NCBI RefSeq assembly: GCF_900142195.1
Contig: NZ_FRAB01000025.1
Coordinates: 33,770 to 97,769 of the forward strand
Reading direction: 5' to 3'
DNA length: 64,000 nt
DNA from: Paraburkholderia terricola
GTDB taxonomy: Bacteria; Pseudomonadota; Gammaproteobacteria; Burkholderiales; Burkholderiaceae
The notes below the pieces were generated by a model. It had not been told where the DNA came from. It saw only the letters and a list, made by a program, of their open reading frames with translations, and searched no databases. How positions within the stretch are numbered: position 1 is the stretch's first letter; each line of letters begins with the position of its first letter. This document shows positions 33,651 through 42,283 of this stretch, in pieces. A program made the translations under genes and the position numbers.

Positions 33651-35015
33651 TCAGCGCATTTGCAGCACGATCACGTTACTGCTTGCAGGATTGGTCCGCT
33701 CGCGCAGGTGCTTCACGTCATCGACATTGACTGCGCCGCCCGCGTTGCCCCACGAAGTTCGAACGAAACCGAGAACCTCGGCGATCTCCTGATCGGAGAG
33801 TTGCTTGCGGAACGGCGGCATGCGGTAGGCGTCCGGAATGCCATCCGCCACAACGCGAGCCGAGCCGTTCAACGTCACATTGATGGAAGAAGCGCTTTCC
33901 TTCACCATCGACGACGCCGAGCCTGCCAGCGAAGGTATCCACTGCCCTTGTCCGCGGCCGTCCACGCCGTGACACGAACTGCACTTTGCCATGTATGTCT
34001 GCGCACCCGGCACCTTCGCGCGCTGCTCGAGCGCAAGATGGTTATTGGACGCCGCATCGTACTGCCACGGCGGCCCGTCGCGCTTCGGATCACCCGGCAG
34101 TGACTTCAGGTAGTGGGCCACCGCCCGCAAATCGCCGTCAGTCATGTACTGCGTCGAGTTGTTGAACACCTCGGCCATCGATCCAAACACGACGCCATGC
34201 CGGCTGCGCCCCGTTCTCAGGAACCGGAAGACGTCGTCCTCGCTCCAGCGGCCCAGTCCGGTATTCGCATCGCTTCGCAGGCTCGGCGCATACCAGCCGT
34301 CCAGCAAAGCCCCGGAAACATAGAGCGAACTGCTTTCATCGAGTGCCTGTTCATTCATGGTCACGCCACGAGGCGTGTGACAGCTGCCGCAATGACCGGG
34401 CCCCTGAACGATGTATGCACCGCGATTCCACTGTGCATCGCCGGAAGCTTTCGTCTCGTAAGCACGCGGCTCCGCGAAAACAGAGTTCCACAGCGCAAGG
34501 GGCCAGCGCATATTCAAAGGCCACGCAATCTCGCTCTGTCTGTTCTCCTGACGGACGGCCTGCACGCCATGCATGAAATAGGCATAGAGCGCGCGAACGT
34601 CGTCCACGTCCAGCTTCGCATACGACGGATACGGCATGGCCGGATAGAGCCGGTGGCCGTCGCGTGCGACGCCTAGGCGCACGGCCCGGTCGAAGTCCGC
34701 GAGACTATAGCGGCCGATGCCCGTGTCTTTATCCGGCGTGATGTTGGTGGCGAAGATCGAGCCCATCGGCGTCGCCATTTCGAGTCCGCCGGCAAACGGC
34801 GCGCTCTCTGGAGTGCTATGGCACGCCACGCAGTCGCTGAGCCGGGCGACGTACTCGCCGCGGCGGATCATGTCAGCCGATGAGGTCGCCGTGCCGGCGA
34901 TCGCATCGAATGGTGAGGCGGGCGTGCGAGTCACGAACCATGTGATGCCGGCAGCCGCTATCAGGCACACCAGCAACAGCAGGGCAAGAGTTTTTCCAAA
35001 CCAGCGTTTCGTCAT
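33651..35015 (-). CDS. Triheme membrane-anchored cytochrome c, electron acceptor of the molybdenum hydroxylase
   Basis: A 454-residue protein with an N-terminal membrane anchor (about residues 8-29) and three CxxCH heme sites: CVACH (62-66), CGSCH (209-213) and CSSCH (345-349). This matches the cytochrome subunits of membrane-bound alcohol, gluconate and periplasmic aldehyde dehydrogenases. It is third in a leftward operon after the 2Fe-2S and molybdopterin subunits, 32 bp downstream of the latter. It should pass electrons from the periplasmic hydroxylase to the respiratory chain. Confidence 0.93.
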   Translation of the reverse strand: MTKRWFGKTLALLLLVCLIAAAGITWFVTRTPASPFDAIAGTATSSADMIRRGEYVARLSDCVACHSTPESAPFAGGLEMATPMGSIFATNITPDKDTGIGRYSLADFDRAVRLGVARDGHRLYPAMPYPSYAKLDVDDVRALYAYFMHGVQAVRQENRQSEIAWPLNMRWPLALWNSVFAEPRAYETKASGDAQWNRGAYIVQGPGHCGSCHTPRGVTMNEQALDESSSLYVSGALLDGWYAPSLRSDANTGLGRWSEDDVFRFLRTGRSRHGVVFGSMAEVFNNSTQYMTDGDLRAVAHYLKSLPGDPKRDGPPWQYDAASNNHLALEQRAKVPGAQTYMAKCSSCHGVDGRGQGQWIPSLAGSASSMVKESASSINVTLNGSARVVADGIPDAYRMPPFRKQLSDQEIAEVLGFVRTSWGNAGGAVNVDDVKHLRERTNPASSNVIVLQMR

Positions 35016-35047
35016 TGTTGGTCGCTGTCCGTGAGTTGGCAGCTTTG

Positions 35048-37306
35048 TCAGCTATTGAACGTGTATCGCGAGAGCGGCATGCTGCGAACACGTTGACCTG
35101 TGAGCCGCGCTACCGCGTTCGCGACCGCAGGAGGGACGGCCGGCAATGGCGGTTCGCCAATGCCGCCCATCTCCGCGCCGCTTTCGATAATCCGCACATG
35201 CACCCGCGCCATGCGAGCCGGCGGCAGGATCGGATACATGTCGTAGTTGCGCGCGACCGGCATGCCTTTTTCGTACACCGCTTCCTCGAGCAGAACCTCG
35301 GAAAGCCCGAGCGCTACCGCCCCGTTTACCTGCGCCTCGATGATGGCCGGATTGACGATGCTGCCCGGATCGATTGCTTCCCAGATGTCATGCACCTTCA
35401 CCTGCCCCTGTTCGACGGACACCTCGGCGACGACCGCGGTCTCCGTCCCAAAGGCTCTTGCCATCGCCACACCACGTGCGCGCCGCGTGCCGTCCGCAGC
35501 GGTGAAGGGGCCGCGCTTCCAGCCGCCCGACAAATCGCCGACCGCGCGCAGCAGCGTGGTCAGCCGCGCGTTGCCTTGCAACAGGCGCATGCGCAATTCG
35601 TAGGGATCGTGTCCGGCTTCGTCTGCCAGTTCATCGACAAAGCTCTCGTAGAAAAAATCGTTCATCGAACTGCCGACCGAGCGCCAATAACCGAGCACGA
35701 CTGGTGTCTTCACATAGAGTCGCGCGATGCGGCGATTGGCAATCGCGTAGTGTTTGCCGACCAGGCCTTCGACAGCACTGTCGTCGACTTTCTCGCCGCG
35801 TTTGTTCGCTAGCGATTCCGTCGGCCCCTCGGTGACCGTCACTGCTTCGATAGCAGTCGGCATGCCTTTATCGTCGAGTGCGGCGCGAAAGCGCACGGCG
35901 GCCATGGGGCGCAATGCATCGCGCAGAAACTCTTGCTCACGGCTCCAGATGACTTTCACGGGACGCCCGACTTCCTTCGCCAACTGGATCGCCTGCGGGT
36001 GAACCAGAGCGGGTCCATAAGGAAAATGACGGCCGAAGAATCCGCCGAGAAGCGGCGAATGAATAATGATTTTTTCCGGCGCGAGGCCGGTGCGTTTTGC
36101 AATGTCGGCCTGGTACAATTCGGGCGCCTGATTCGGCGTCCACACCTCGACGGTGCCGTCCGCGTTGAACCGCGCAAGAGCCGAAGGCGGCTCCAACTGC
36201 GCATGGTTCAGGTACTGGCTGTGGTAGGTTGCGCTGACAACCTTTTTCGCACCCGCGAATGCGTCGGCAGCATTACCCGCAACTTCCGCGTTGTCGCCCG
36301 CGCCTTTCTCGTTAGCGAGGCGTTGGGCAAATGCCGCCGTCGAGAAGTCGGCAGGCATATAACGCACCGCGGAGTCAGGCCCGGGTTCCTGCCAGTCGAC
36401 CTGAAGGGCCTCCGCTGCACGCTTCGCATTCCACCAGCGCTCTGCGACCACTGCAACAGCGCCAGGCAAGCGGTGCACCGAGTGCACGCCTTTCATCGTG
36501 CGGACCTGATCCTCGTTCCGGATCGCGCGCACGGTCAGGCCGAGCCGCGGCGCGTGCTGAACCGCGGCGTGCAGCATGCCGTCGACGCGGCAGTCGATCG
36601 CGTAGATCGCCTTGCCGGTCGATTTATCTCGCACGTCAAGGCGCTGGACAGATTTGCCAATCCAGCGGAACTGACCGGGATCCTTCAGTTTGACGGTCGA
36701 CGGATCGGGCACCGGCATATCCATCGCGCGCGAGGCGAGCTGCCCGTAGCTGAGCGATCGGCCGGAGGCGACATGCACGACTTTCCCCGGCTCGGTAGTG
36801 AGCGCATCGACCGGCACGCGCAACTCCGATGATGCGGCTTGCAGCAGCATCCGGCGCGCCGACGCGCCCAGATGGCGCATCGTCGGGTAACTCATGCGGA
36901 TCGACATGCTGCCGCCGGTGAAGCGCATCTGGTTCGGCAGGATCTTGTAGTCAGCGCCGGGAGGCGCATGCTCGACGACAAAGCTCGCAGGATCCGCGTC
37001 GAGCTCCTCGCCGACGATTTGCGCGAGAGCAGTGATGACGCCCTGCCCGCCTTCCATGAAAGGACTTTGCAGACGGATCGTGCTGTCCGGCCGGATCTCG
37101 AGATAGGCGGGAACGCGCGTGCCGGGCTTCGGCGCCGCAGCAGTGCCTTGTGCGCGCGCCTTGCCGACCGGGATGCCGAAGCCGAGTACAAGCGCACCTG
37201 CCGCGGTGCCTGCGGAAGCAAGGAGAAAACGGCGCCGCGAGATATTCGTCGGCTCGCCGGTCGGGAACGCCTCGCGTTGCTCGGGAGTATCGAAGAGATT
37301 CGTCAT
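35048..37306 (-). CDS. Xanthine dehydrogenase-family molybdopterin-binding subunit (isoquinoline 1-oxidoreductase beta/aldehyde oxidase type)
   Basis: A 752-residue catalytic subunit. The N-terminus carries a twin-arginine signal (SRRRFLLASAGTAAGALVLG, about residues 24-43), so the enzyme is exported folded with its cofactor. Molybdopterin-family motifs include ALAQIVGEELDAD, LLGGFFGRHFPYGP and, near the C-terminus, MGGIGEPPLPAVPPAVANA, whose glutamate is the expected base. Relatives oxidise aldehydes or hydroxylate N-heterocycles. The start codon overlaps the 2Fe-2S gene's stop by 4 bases. Confidence 0.93.
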   Translation of the reverse strand: MTNLFDTPEQREAFPTGEPTNISRRRFLLASAGTAAGALVLGFGIPVGKARAQGTAAAPKPGTRVPAYLEIRPDSTIRLQSPFMEGGQGVITALAQIVGEELDADPASFVVEHAPPGADYKILPNQMRFTGGSMSIRMSYPTMRHLGASARRMLLQAASSELRVPVDALTTEPGKVVHVASGRSLSYGQLASRAMDMPVPDPSTVKLKDPGQFRWIGKSVQRLDVRDKSTGKAIYAIDCRVDGMLHAAVQHAPRLGLTVRAIRNEDQVRTMKGVHSVHRLPGAVAVVAERWWNAKRAAEALQVDWQEPGPDSAVRYMPADFSTAAFAQRLANEKGAGDNAEVAGNAADAFAGAKKVVSATYHSQYLNHAQLEPPSALARFNADGTVEVWTPNQAPELYQADIAKRTGLAPEKIIIHSPLLGGFFGRHFPYGPALVHPQAIQLAKEVGRPVKVIWSREQEFLRDALRPMAAVRFRAALDDKGMPTAIEAVTVTEGPTESLANKRGEKVDDSAVEGLVGKHYAIANRRIARLYVKTPVVLGYWRSVGSSMNDFFYESFVDELADEAGHDPYELRMRLLQGNARLTTLLRAVGDLSGGWKRGPFTAADGTRRARGVAMARAFGTETAVVAEVSVEQGQVKVHDIWEAIDPGSIVNPAIIEAQVNGAVALGLSEVLLEEAVYEKGMPVARNYDMYPILPPARMARVHVRIIESGAEMGGIGEPPLPAVPPAVANAVARLTGQRVRSMPLSRYTFNS

Positions 37307-37908
37307 GCTTCGTCGCTCCCGTGTTTCGCGGGCTTGGACTTCTTGCCCGCTATGGCGCTCACCACGGCGATGCCTGCGAGAGCCGTCGCCGCAGTGGCGG
37401 CCTTGCGCGCCGGATGTTCCGGCGTCGTGTTCGACGAAGCGGCCGCTGCGCTCTTTGCGGCCGGATTGCCGGCGAGGTCATGAACCGCGGCGCGTATCGC
37501 GTTATAGGTTCCGCAGCGGCACAGATTGACCATTGCCGCCGCAATCTGTTCGTCCGTCGGGTTTGGAGTCTGCTTGAGAAGCGCGGTGGCCGCCATAACC
37601 TGACCGGACTGGCAATAGCCGCATTGCGGGACTTGATGTTTGATCCACGCGGCGACCACGCGCTTGCCGATATCATCCTGCTCGATTGCCTCGATCGTGG
37701 AGATCTTCCGCCCTGTCACTCCCTCCACGGGCGTCACGCAGGAGCGCATCAGCACGCCGTCGACCATCACGGAGCAAGCCCCGCATTGCGCCAACCCGCA
37801 GCCGTATTTCGTGCCCGTGAGCCCGAGCTCGTCGCGGATGACCCACAGCAGAGGCGTATCGCCGTCTGACTGCACGTCGTGAGTGTTTCCGTTGATCTCA
37901 AGTAGCAT
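37303..37908 (-). CDS. 2Fe-2S subunit of the molybdenum hydroxylase, with C-terminal extension
   Basis: A 201-residue small subunit with both clusters: plant-type GCGLAQCGACSVMVDG...C and the helical CGYCQSGQ...CRCGTY. Family members are about 150-160 residues. Here some 45 more follow: an Ala/Ser-rich linker, a hydrophobic stretch (TAATALAGIAVVSAIAG) and a Lys-rich tail. It has no signal of its own and would be co-exported with the TAT-bearing partner. ATG 37908 is preceded by AGGGAGGGGG; an in-frame TTG at 37917 is possible. It is first gene of the operon. Confidence 0.92.
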   Translation of the reverse strand: MLLEINGNTHDVQSDGDTPLLWVIRDELGLTGTKYGCGLAQCGACSVMVDGVLMRSCVTPVEGVTGRKISTIEAIEQDDIGKRVVAAWIKHQVPQCGYCQSGQVMAATALLKQTPNPTDEQIAAAMVNLCRCGTYNAIRAAVHDLAGNPAAKSAAAASSNTTPEHPARKAATAATALAGIAVVSAIAGKKSKPAKHGSDEA

Positions 37909-38225
37909 GACCTGCAACCCCCTCCCTAGACTAGAATCTGCGCGCGACGTCCCGCCGGCTACTGCCGGATCGATGCGAACCGTAGCCGTCGCGATGCTAG
38001 CACCGCATGCGCCCGGAATTAACGGCCCGCTAGAGATAGGGTCTATGAGGACACTTCACGAATGCCGATCAGCGCATAGTGACCGGCACATGCATCCATG
38101 GAAAAAAAGGGGCACCGGCATGCTCATTTGATAAAGCTATCCGGCTAGCACTGCGCTTCGTTTCACGCACGGAACGGCGTCAGAGGCACTGCTCATTTGA
38201 TAAAGCAATCGGGTTGGCGCTGCGC
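37909..38225. other. Upstream region of the hydroxylase operon, containing a tandem repeat
   Basis: No gene was seen. The left part should hold the promoter of the leftward hydroxylase operon. The right part contains the 38-bp tandem repeat at 38121..38158 and 38190..38227. Confidence 0.4.
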
Positions 38226-38227
38226 TC
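38121..38227. repeat. Two-copy 38-bp direct repeat, 69-bp period
   Basis: TGCTCATTTGATAAAGC begins both copies (38121 and 38190). It is followed by the diverged tail ATC-GG-T-GC-CTGCGCT, so about 32 of 38 bases match. The right copy abuts the stop codon of the transporter remnant. It may mark the duplication or deletion that destroyed that gene. Confidence 0.7.
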
Positions 38228-38372
38228 ACAACGCTGCCGCGCGGTCGCTTCCCGGGAAGAAGTGCGCCGACAGTATCAGAACCGAAAATCCGAATACGGC
38301 GAAATCGTAAAGCTCTCCGAAGTTGCCGATGGAACCCGCCGAGAGCGTTCGGATTGAACTTTGCTTTGCCAT
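38226..38372 (-). pseudogene. N-terminal remnant of an MHS-type MFS transporter
   Basis: Reading leftward from ATG 38372, 48 codons run to a TGA. They encode a clear copy of the N-terminus of the transporter at 2118: both contain AGSIGNFGE, YDFAVFGFSV and AHFFPGS or GHFFPGS. After AAAL the frame ends, where the intact paralogue continues for 390 residues. It begins 24 bp after the stop of ABC permease B and on the same strand, so a transporter gene once followed importer B. Confidence 0.85.
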
Positions 38373-38396
38373 GTCTCACGCCCAGCAACGTGACTT

Positions 38397-39641
38397 TTAC
38401 GCGTGGCGCTTGCCGCGCCGCGATCCGCCGACCGTATAGATAGCGGCTGCCGTCACCACCACCGTTCCCTCGACGACGCCTTGATAGTTCGCTCCGAGGT
38501 TCAGGATGTTGAATCCGTTTGTTAGCGTAAAAAGAAGCAATGCACCCGCCAGCGTCTTAATGACGGAGCCTGCGCCGCCGAAGAGCGAAGTCCCGCCAAG
38601 AATGGCCGAGGCGATCACCGTGAGCTCCGCGCCTTGCATCGCAGTCGGATTGACCGCGCCGAGCCGGCTGCCGAACAGAATGCCGCCAAAACCTGCCGCC
38701 GCGCTGCAGAGAATGAAGCCGGCCATCTTGTAGCGCGTTACATTGATACCGGACAGACGCGCCGCCTCCGGATTGCCGCCCACCGCATATAGGCGCCGGC
38801 CGACATTCGTCATGCTGAGAACGAACCAGACGATCAGCGTGAAAACGGCCATGTAGACGACAGGCTTCGGCATCGCCAATGTCATCCCGCCCGCGTAGAC
38901 GAGAGCGAAGCAGCACACGCTGGCGACGACCATGCCAATCGACGTGGGAGAAGCGTGACGCGTTTCACGGCGCGCTCGCACCAACAACCTGAGTCCCGCT
39001 ATAAGCAGCGCCGCACCGATCAGAAGCAACGGAATCGCAATCGGCAGACGGCCCGATTCGAAAAACCGCATCGCCTGCAACGCCTCGGGTGTTTCGACCG
39101 ACAACGAGCGGCCATCCGTATAGATCTGCACAACACCGCGAATTGCGGTCAAGGTGCCGAGCGTAACGATGAATGCATTGATCCCGAGGTACTGAACGAT
39201 CGCACCGTTTAAAAGACCAGCCAGAATGGAGACGAGCATTGCGACGAGCGCGGCCGGCCAGAAGCCGAGCGTATCCGCAAGACCTACCAGCACGGCCGCC
39301 GAAAGGGCCGCCACCGAAGCGACGGACAGGTCGAAGTTTCCCGTGATAAGAATGACGGTCATCGCGACCGCAATGATGGCGACGAGAGACGACTGATAGA
39401 ACACGTTCGAGATATTCGCGACGCTCAGATAACTCGGCCGGCCCGTATATACCGTGACCGCGGAGATCACGAGCACAAGCAATATCAGCGCATAGTACAC
39501 ACCCATCTCGCGCAGACTGAGCACCCGGCGCCAGTCAATGGCCTCTTGTTGTGCCGTGGCGGGCGCGTCGTCCGTCGGGCTACCCGCGCCTCCCTTGGTG
39601 CCGTGCCGAGGCCCGGAATGGGTTGAAGTCGTAAGGTTCAT
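38397..39641 (-). CDS. Sugar ABC permease B (XylH/RbsC type)
   Basis: A 414-residue permease, the same length as permease A and closely similar. AMTVILITGNFDLSVASVAALSAAV, YLGINAFIVTLGTLTAIRG and YAVGGNPEAARLSGINVTRYKMAGFIL are shared almost exactly, while the N-terminal hydrophilic arm differs. ATG 39641 lies 15 bp after the ATPase stop codon ends (39656). It is last gene of the canonical binding protein-ATPase-permease operon. Confidence 0.94.
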   Translation of the reverse strand: MNLTTSTHSGPRHGTKGGAGSPTDDAPATAQQEAIDWRRVLSLREMGVYYALILLVLVISAVTVYTGRPSYLSVANISNVFYQSSLVAIIAVAMTVILITGNFDLSVASVAALSAAVLVGLADTLGFWPAALVAMLVSILAGLLNGAIVQYLGINAFIVTLGTLTAIRGVVQIYTDGRSLSVETPEALQAMRFFESGRLPIAIPLLLIGAALLIAGLRLLVRARRETRHASPTSIGMVVASVCCFALVYAGGMTLAMPKPVVYMAVFTLIVWFVLSMTNVGRRLYAVGGNPEAARLSGINVTRYKMAGFILCSAAAGFGGILFGSRLGAVNPTAMQGAELTVIASAILGGTSLFGGAGSVIKTLAGALLLFTLTNGFNILNLGANYQGVVEGTVVVTAAAIYTVGGSRRGKRHA

Positions 39642-39655
39642 GATCACTCGCTTTT

Positions 39656-41194
39656 TCAAGGTTGCGCGCCAGCTTGCTGCGCGCTAGCCGAGTTCGCACT
39701 CTTGCCGCCCGCCAATAAAATCAGTTCATGTTCGGACGTCTCGTGGCCCGCGCGTTGCGCGATGCAACGCCCGTCGCGCATGACAAGTATCCGGTTGCTC
39801 ACGGCCAGGATCTCTTCGAACTCGGAGGAAACCATGATCACCGCTTTGCCCGCTGCGGCGAGTTCGCGCACCAGCAGCAGAATGTCGGTCTTTGCTCCGA
39901 TGTCGATTCCGGCGGTCGGCTCATCCAGCAGGAACACTTTCACGTCGCTGAACAACCACTTTCCGATAGTGACTTTCTGTGCATTGCCGCCGCTCAGTTC
40001 GGTCACGACGATGTCCGGCGAATTCGCCTTGATCGACAGGCGCCGAATGGCCTCCGCGCCGCGCCCGCGCTCACGGAACGGATCCGGAAGCCAGCTCCAT
40101 CGCGACACACCGTCCAGAGCCGGAAGCGTCGTGTTGCGCCAGACCTCGAACCCAGGCACGAGACCCTGCGCCATCCGGTCTTCGGGAACCAGACCCATGC
40201 CGGCCCGCACGGCCGCTGCAGTGGACCTGCGGATCGGCCGGCCTTCCACGCACACCTCGCCGGTGGCGTCAGCGTCGGCGCCGAAAATCGCATGAAGAAG
40301 TTCGCTACGGCCCGACCCGAGTAGTCCAGCAATTCCGACGACCTCGCCCGCGCGAACCTTCAATGAAATCGGTTCGAGCTTGTCGGCAGAAGCGAGGTTC
40401 TTGAGTTCCAGCAGCACAGGAGCGGCCTCGTCGACCGGCTGCACTGCCGCCTTCTCGAGCGCGACGATTTGCCGGCCCACGATTGCTTCGGCGATCCGCG
40501 ACTCGTTGAGATCGCAAGTCTGTGCATCGACCACTGCCTGGCCATCGCGCAGAATTGTGACGCGGTCAGTGAGCGCCACCACCTCGTCGAGGAAGTGCGA
40601 GACGAACACAATGGCCTTGTTTTCGACGCGCGACAGATGCTGCACGATGCGATAGACAACCTCGCGCTCGCTTGCGGCAAGTGACGCTGTCGGCTCGTCC
40701 ATCACGATCAGGTCCGCTCCCGTACCCAGCGCCTGGAGAATTGCAACCATCTGACGCTGACCGATGGACAGATCGCTGACAAGCCCATCGGGATCGAGCC
40801 AGTAACCGACGCGCTCGCAAAGGTCCGCAAAGCGCTGCCGGATCTTCGCGTTACGGCGCCAACGGCCTTCCTCGCTCAAGAACACGTTTTCAAGTACGGA
40901 GAGCGTCGCCACGAGCGGGATATGCTGATGGATCGTCGCAATTCCCATATCATTCGCGGCTTTCGGACTCGAGTACGATACGGCGGAGCCCTTCCAGACG
41001 ATCCGCCCGCCGGTAGCCGGAAGCGAGCCGGAAAGGATTTTGATGAGCGTCGATTTACCGGCGCCGTTTGCACCGAGCAAGCCATGCACTGCGCCGCGCG
41101 ATACTTCCAGGTCGACTCCGCGCAGTGCGGTCAGCCCATTGGGGAATGTCTTCGTCACCCCTTCAAGCTGCAATAGCGGCATCTCATTGACCAT
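39656..41194 (-). CDS. Sugar ABC importer B ATPase (XylG/RbsA type)
   Basis: A 512-residue double ATPase with Walker A GANGAGKST, signature LSIGQRQMV and LIVMDEPTASL in the first half, and GLLGSGRSE, LSGGNAQKV and VFLLDEPTAGID in the second. It is closely related to the importer A ATPase. ATG 41194 has AGGAGGT 7 bases upstream, much better than the in-frame start at 41230. It lies 42 bp after the binding-protein gene. Confidence 0.95.
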   Translation of the reverse strand: MVNEMPLLQLEGVTKTFPNGLTALRGVDLEVSRGAVHGLLGANGAGKSTLIKILSGSLPATGGRIVWKGSAVSYSSPKAANDMGIATIHQHIPLVATLSVLENVFLSEEGRWRRNAKIRQRFADLCERVGYWLDPDGLVSDLSIGQRQMVAILQALGTGADLIVMDEPTASLAASEREVVYRIVQHLSRVENKAIVFVSHFLDEVVALTDRVTILRDGQAVVDAQTCDLNESRIAEAIVGRQIVALEKAAVQPVDEAAPVLLELKNLASADKLEPISLKVRAGEVVGIAGLLGSGRSELLHAIFGADADATGEVCVEGRPIRRSTAAAVRAGMGLVPEDRMAQGLVPGFEVWRNTTLPALDGVSRWSWLPDPFRERGRGAEAIRRLSIKANSPDIVVTELSGGNAQKVTIGKWLFSDVKVFLLDEPTAGIDIGAKTDILLLVRELAAAGKAVIMVSSEFEEILAVSNRILVMRDGRCIAQRAGHETSEHELILLAGGKSANSASAQQAGAQP

Positions 41195-41236
41195 TTGCCT
41201 ACCTCCTGCTACTACCTCGGTTGAGAGCACGCTTGC

Positions 41237-42205
41237 TTACCACTCGGGCACGCAACTGGACAGTGTGGCCTTGGTGACTTCGGGAGTGTCGACGTCGATG
41301 AACCTGGCTTTTTGTGTGTCGGGACCTGTCACCGCGGCGTAAAGCGCCTTGAACGCGCGCTCGCCCATCTTTCCCGGTTGAATGCAGACCGTTCCGTCGA
41401 CATCGCCCATCTTCACCGCATTGATGCCGAGCTTCGATCCACCGCGGCTGACGAGCTTCGCATGCGATCCCGCTGCGCGCACAGCGCGGGCGCAGCCGAT
41501 CACCATGTCGTCGGCCTGATTGAAGATCAGGTCCACATCCGGGTGCGCGACGAGGATGTTCTGGCAAACGGATTCGCCCTTTTCAGGCGTCCAGTCAGTC
41601 GGCTGCGAAGCCACGATCTGATATTTGACGCCGGCCTTATCGAGGCCTTCTTTGAAGCCTTTGGTGGTCTGCCATACAGTCGGATAACCTGGCGCCCCCT
41701 CGACAATCGCGATTTTCGCGGTGCGTCCCTTCGGAAGCAGCCTCGCTGCAATCTGCGCCGCGTCGAACCCGACGTGCACTTCGTCGCTCGCGACGAGCGC
41801 GGTGAGCTTCGGATAAACGTCGTTGATGGCGTGCTTCTGCGGATCGCCGATCTGCGTGGCCACTGCAACGAAGGGGATATTGTGCGATGTGGCGCGGTCG
41901 ACCCACGATTGAGCGACGACGGCATCGATCGGCAGTACTGCAATGCCGTCCACCTTCTGCGCGATGAGATCGTCCACGGCGTTACCCTGCCGCTCGACAC
42001 TCGTCTTGGCGTCGAGCATGATCGTCTTCACACCTGCCGCCTTCGCTGCTGCTTCGAACCCCCTCGCTGCCGCGACATTGAACGGATACTGCATACCCGC
42101 GGCGACGTAGCCGAGGGTGACGTCTTTGGCTGTCGCCGCGCCGGCGAGAAACGCCGTGGCGCTCGCAAGGCCGATCAATCCCAGCCTCCTGAATTGCTTG
42201 TTCAT
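41237..42205 (-). CDS. Periplasmic sugar-binding protein of ABC importer B
   Basis: A 322-residue periplasmic binding protein. The signal peptide is residues 1 to about 26 (cleavage after AGAATA). It is the paralogue of the protein at 20742..21713. Both keep QPTDWTPEKGESVCQN, IGCARAVR and a C-terminal cysteine three residues before the end, which may pair with an internal cysteine. The start is ATG 42205 with GGAGACG upstream; ATG 42208 is equally in frame. First gene of the importer B operon; no copy of the 17-bp operator is seen upstream. Confidence 0.93.
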   Translation of the reverse strand: MNKQFRRLGLIGLASATAFLAGAATAKDVTLGYVAAGMQYPFNVAAARGFEAAAKAAGVKTIMLDAKTSVERQGNAVDDLIAQKVDGIAVLPIDAVVAQSWVDRATSHNIPFVAVATQIGDPQKHAINDVYPKLTALVASDEVHVGFDAAQIAARLLPKGRTAKIAIVEGAPGYPTVWQTTKGFKEGLDKAGVKYQIVASQPTDWTPEKGESVCQNILVAHPDVDLIFNQADDMVIGCARAVRAAGSHAKLVSRGGSKLGINAVKMGDVDGTVCIQPGKMGERAFKALYAAVTGPDTQKARFIDVDTPEVTKATLSSCVPEW

Positions 42206-42283
42206 CATCGTCTCCAACATGTTTATCGAGCTATCAAGAAGCTTTGCGCCCGCTGATGCGCGAGGCTGCCTCCTGATGCTTCG

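Noticed and set aside
38121..38227. Possible CRISPR-like repeat
   Set aside because: There are only two diverged units with a 31-bp gap, no third copy and no cas gene nearby.
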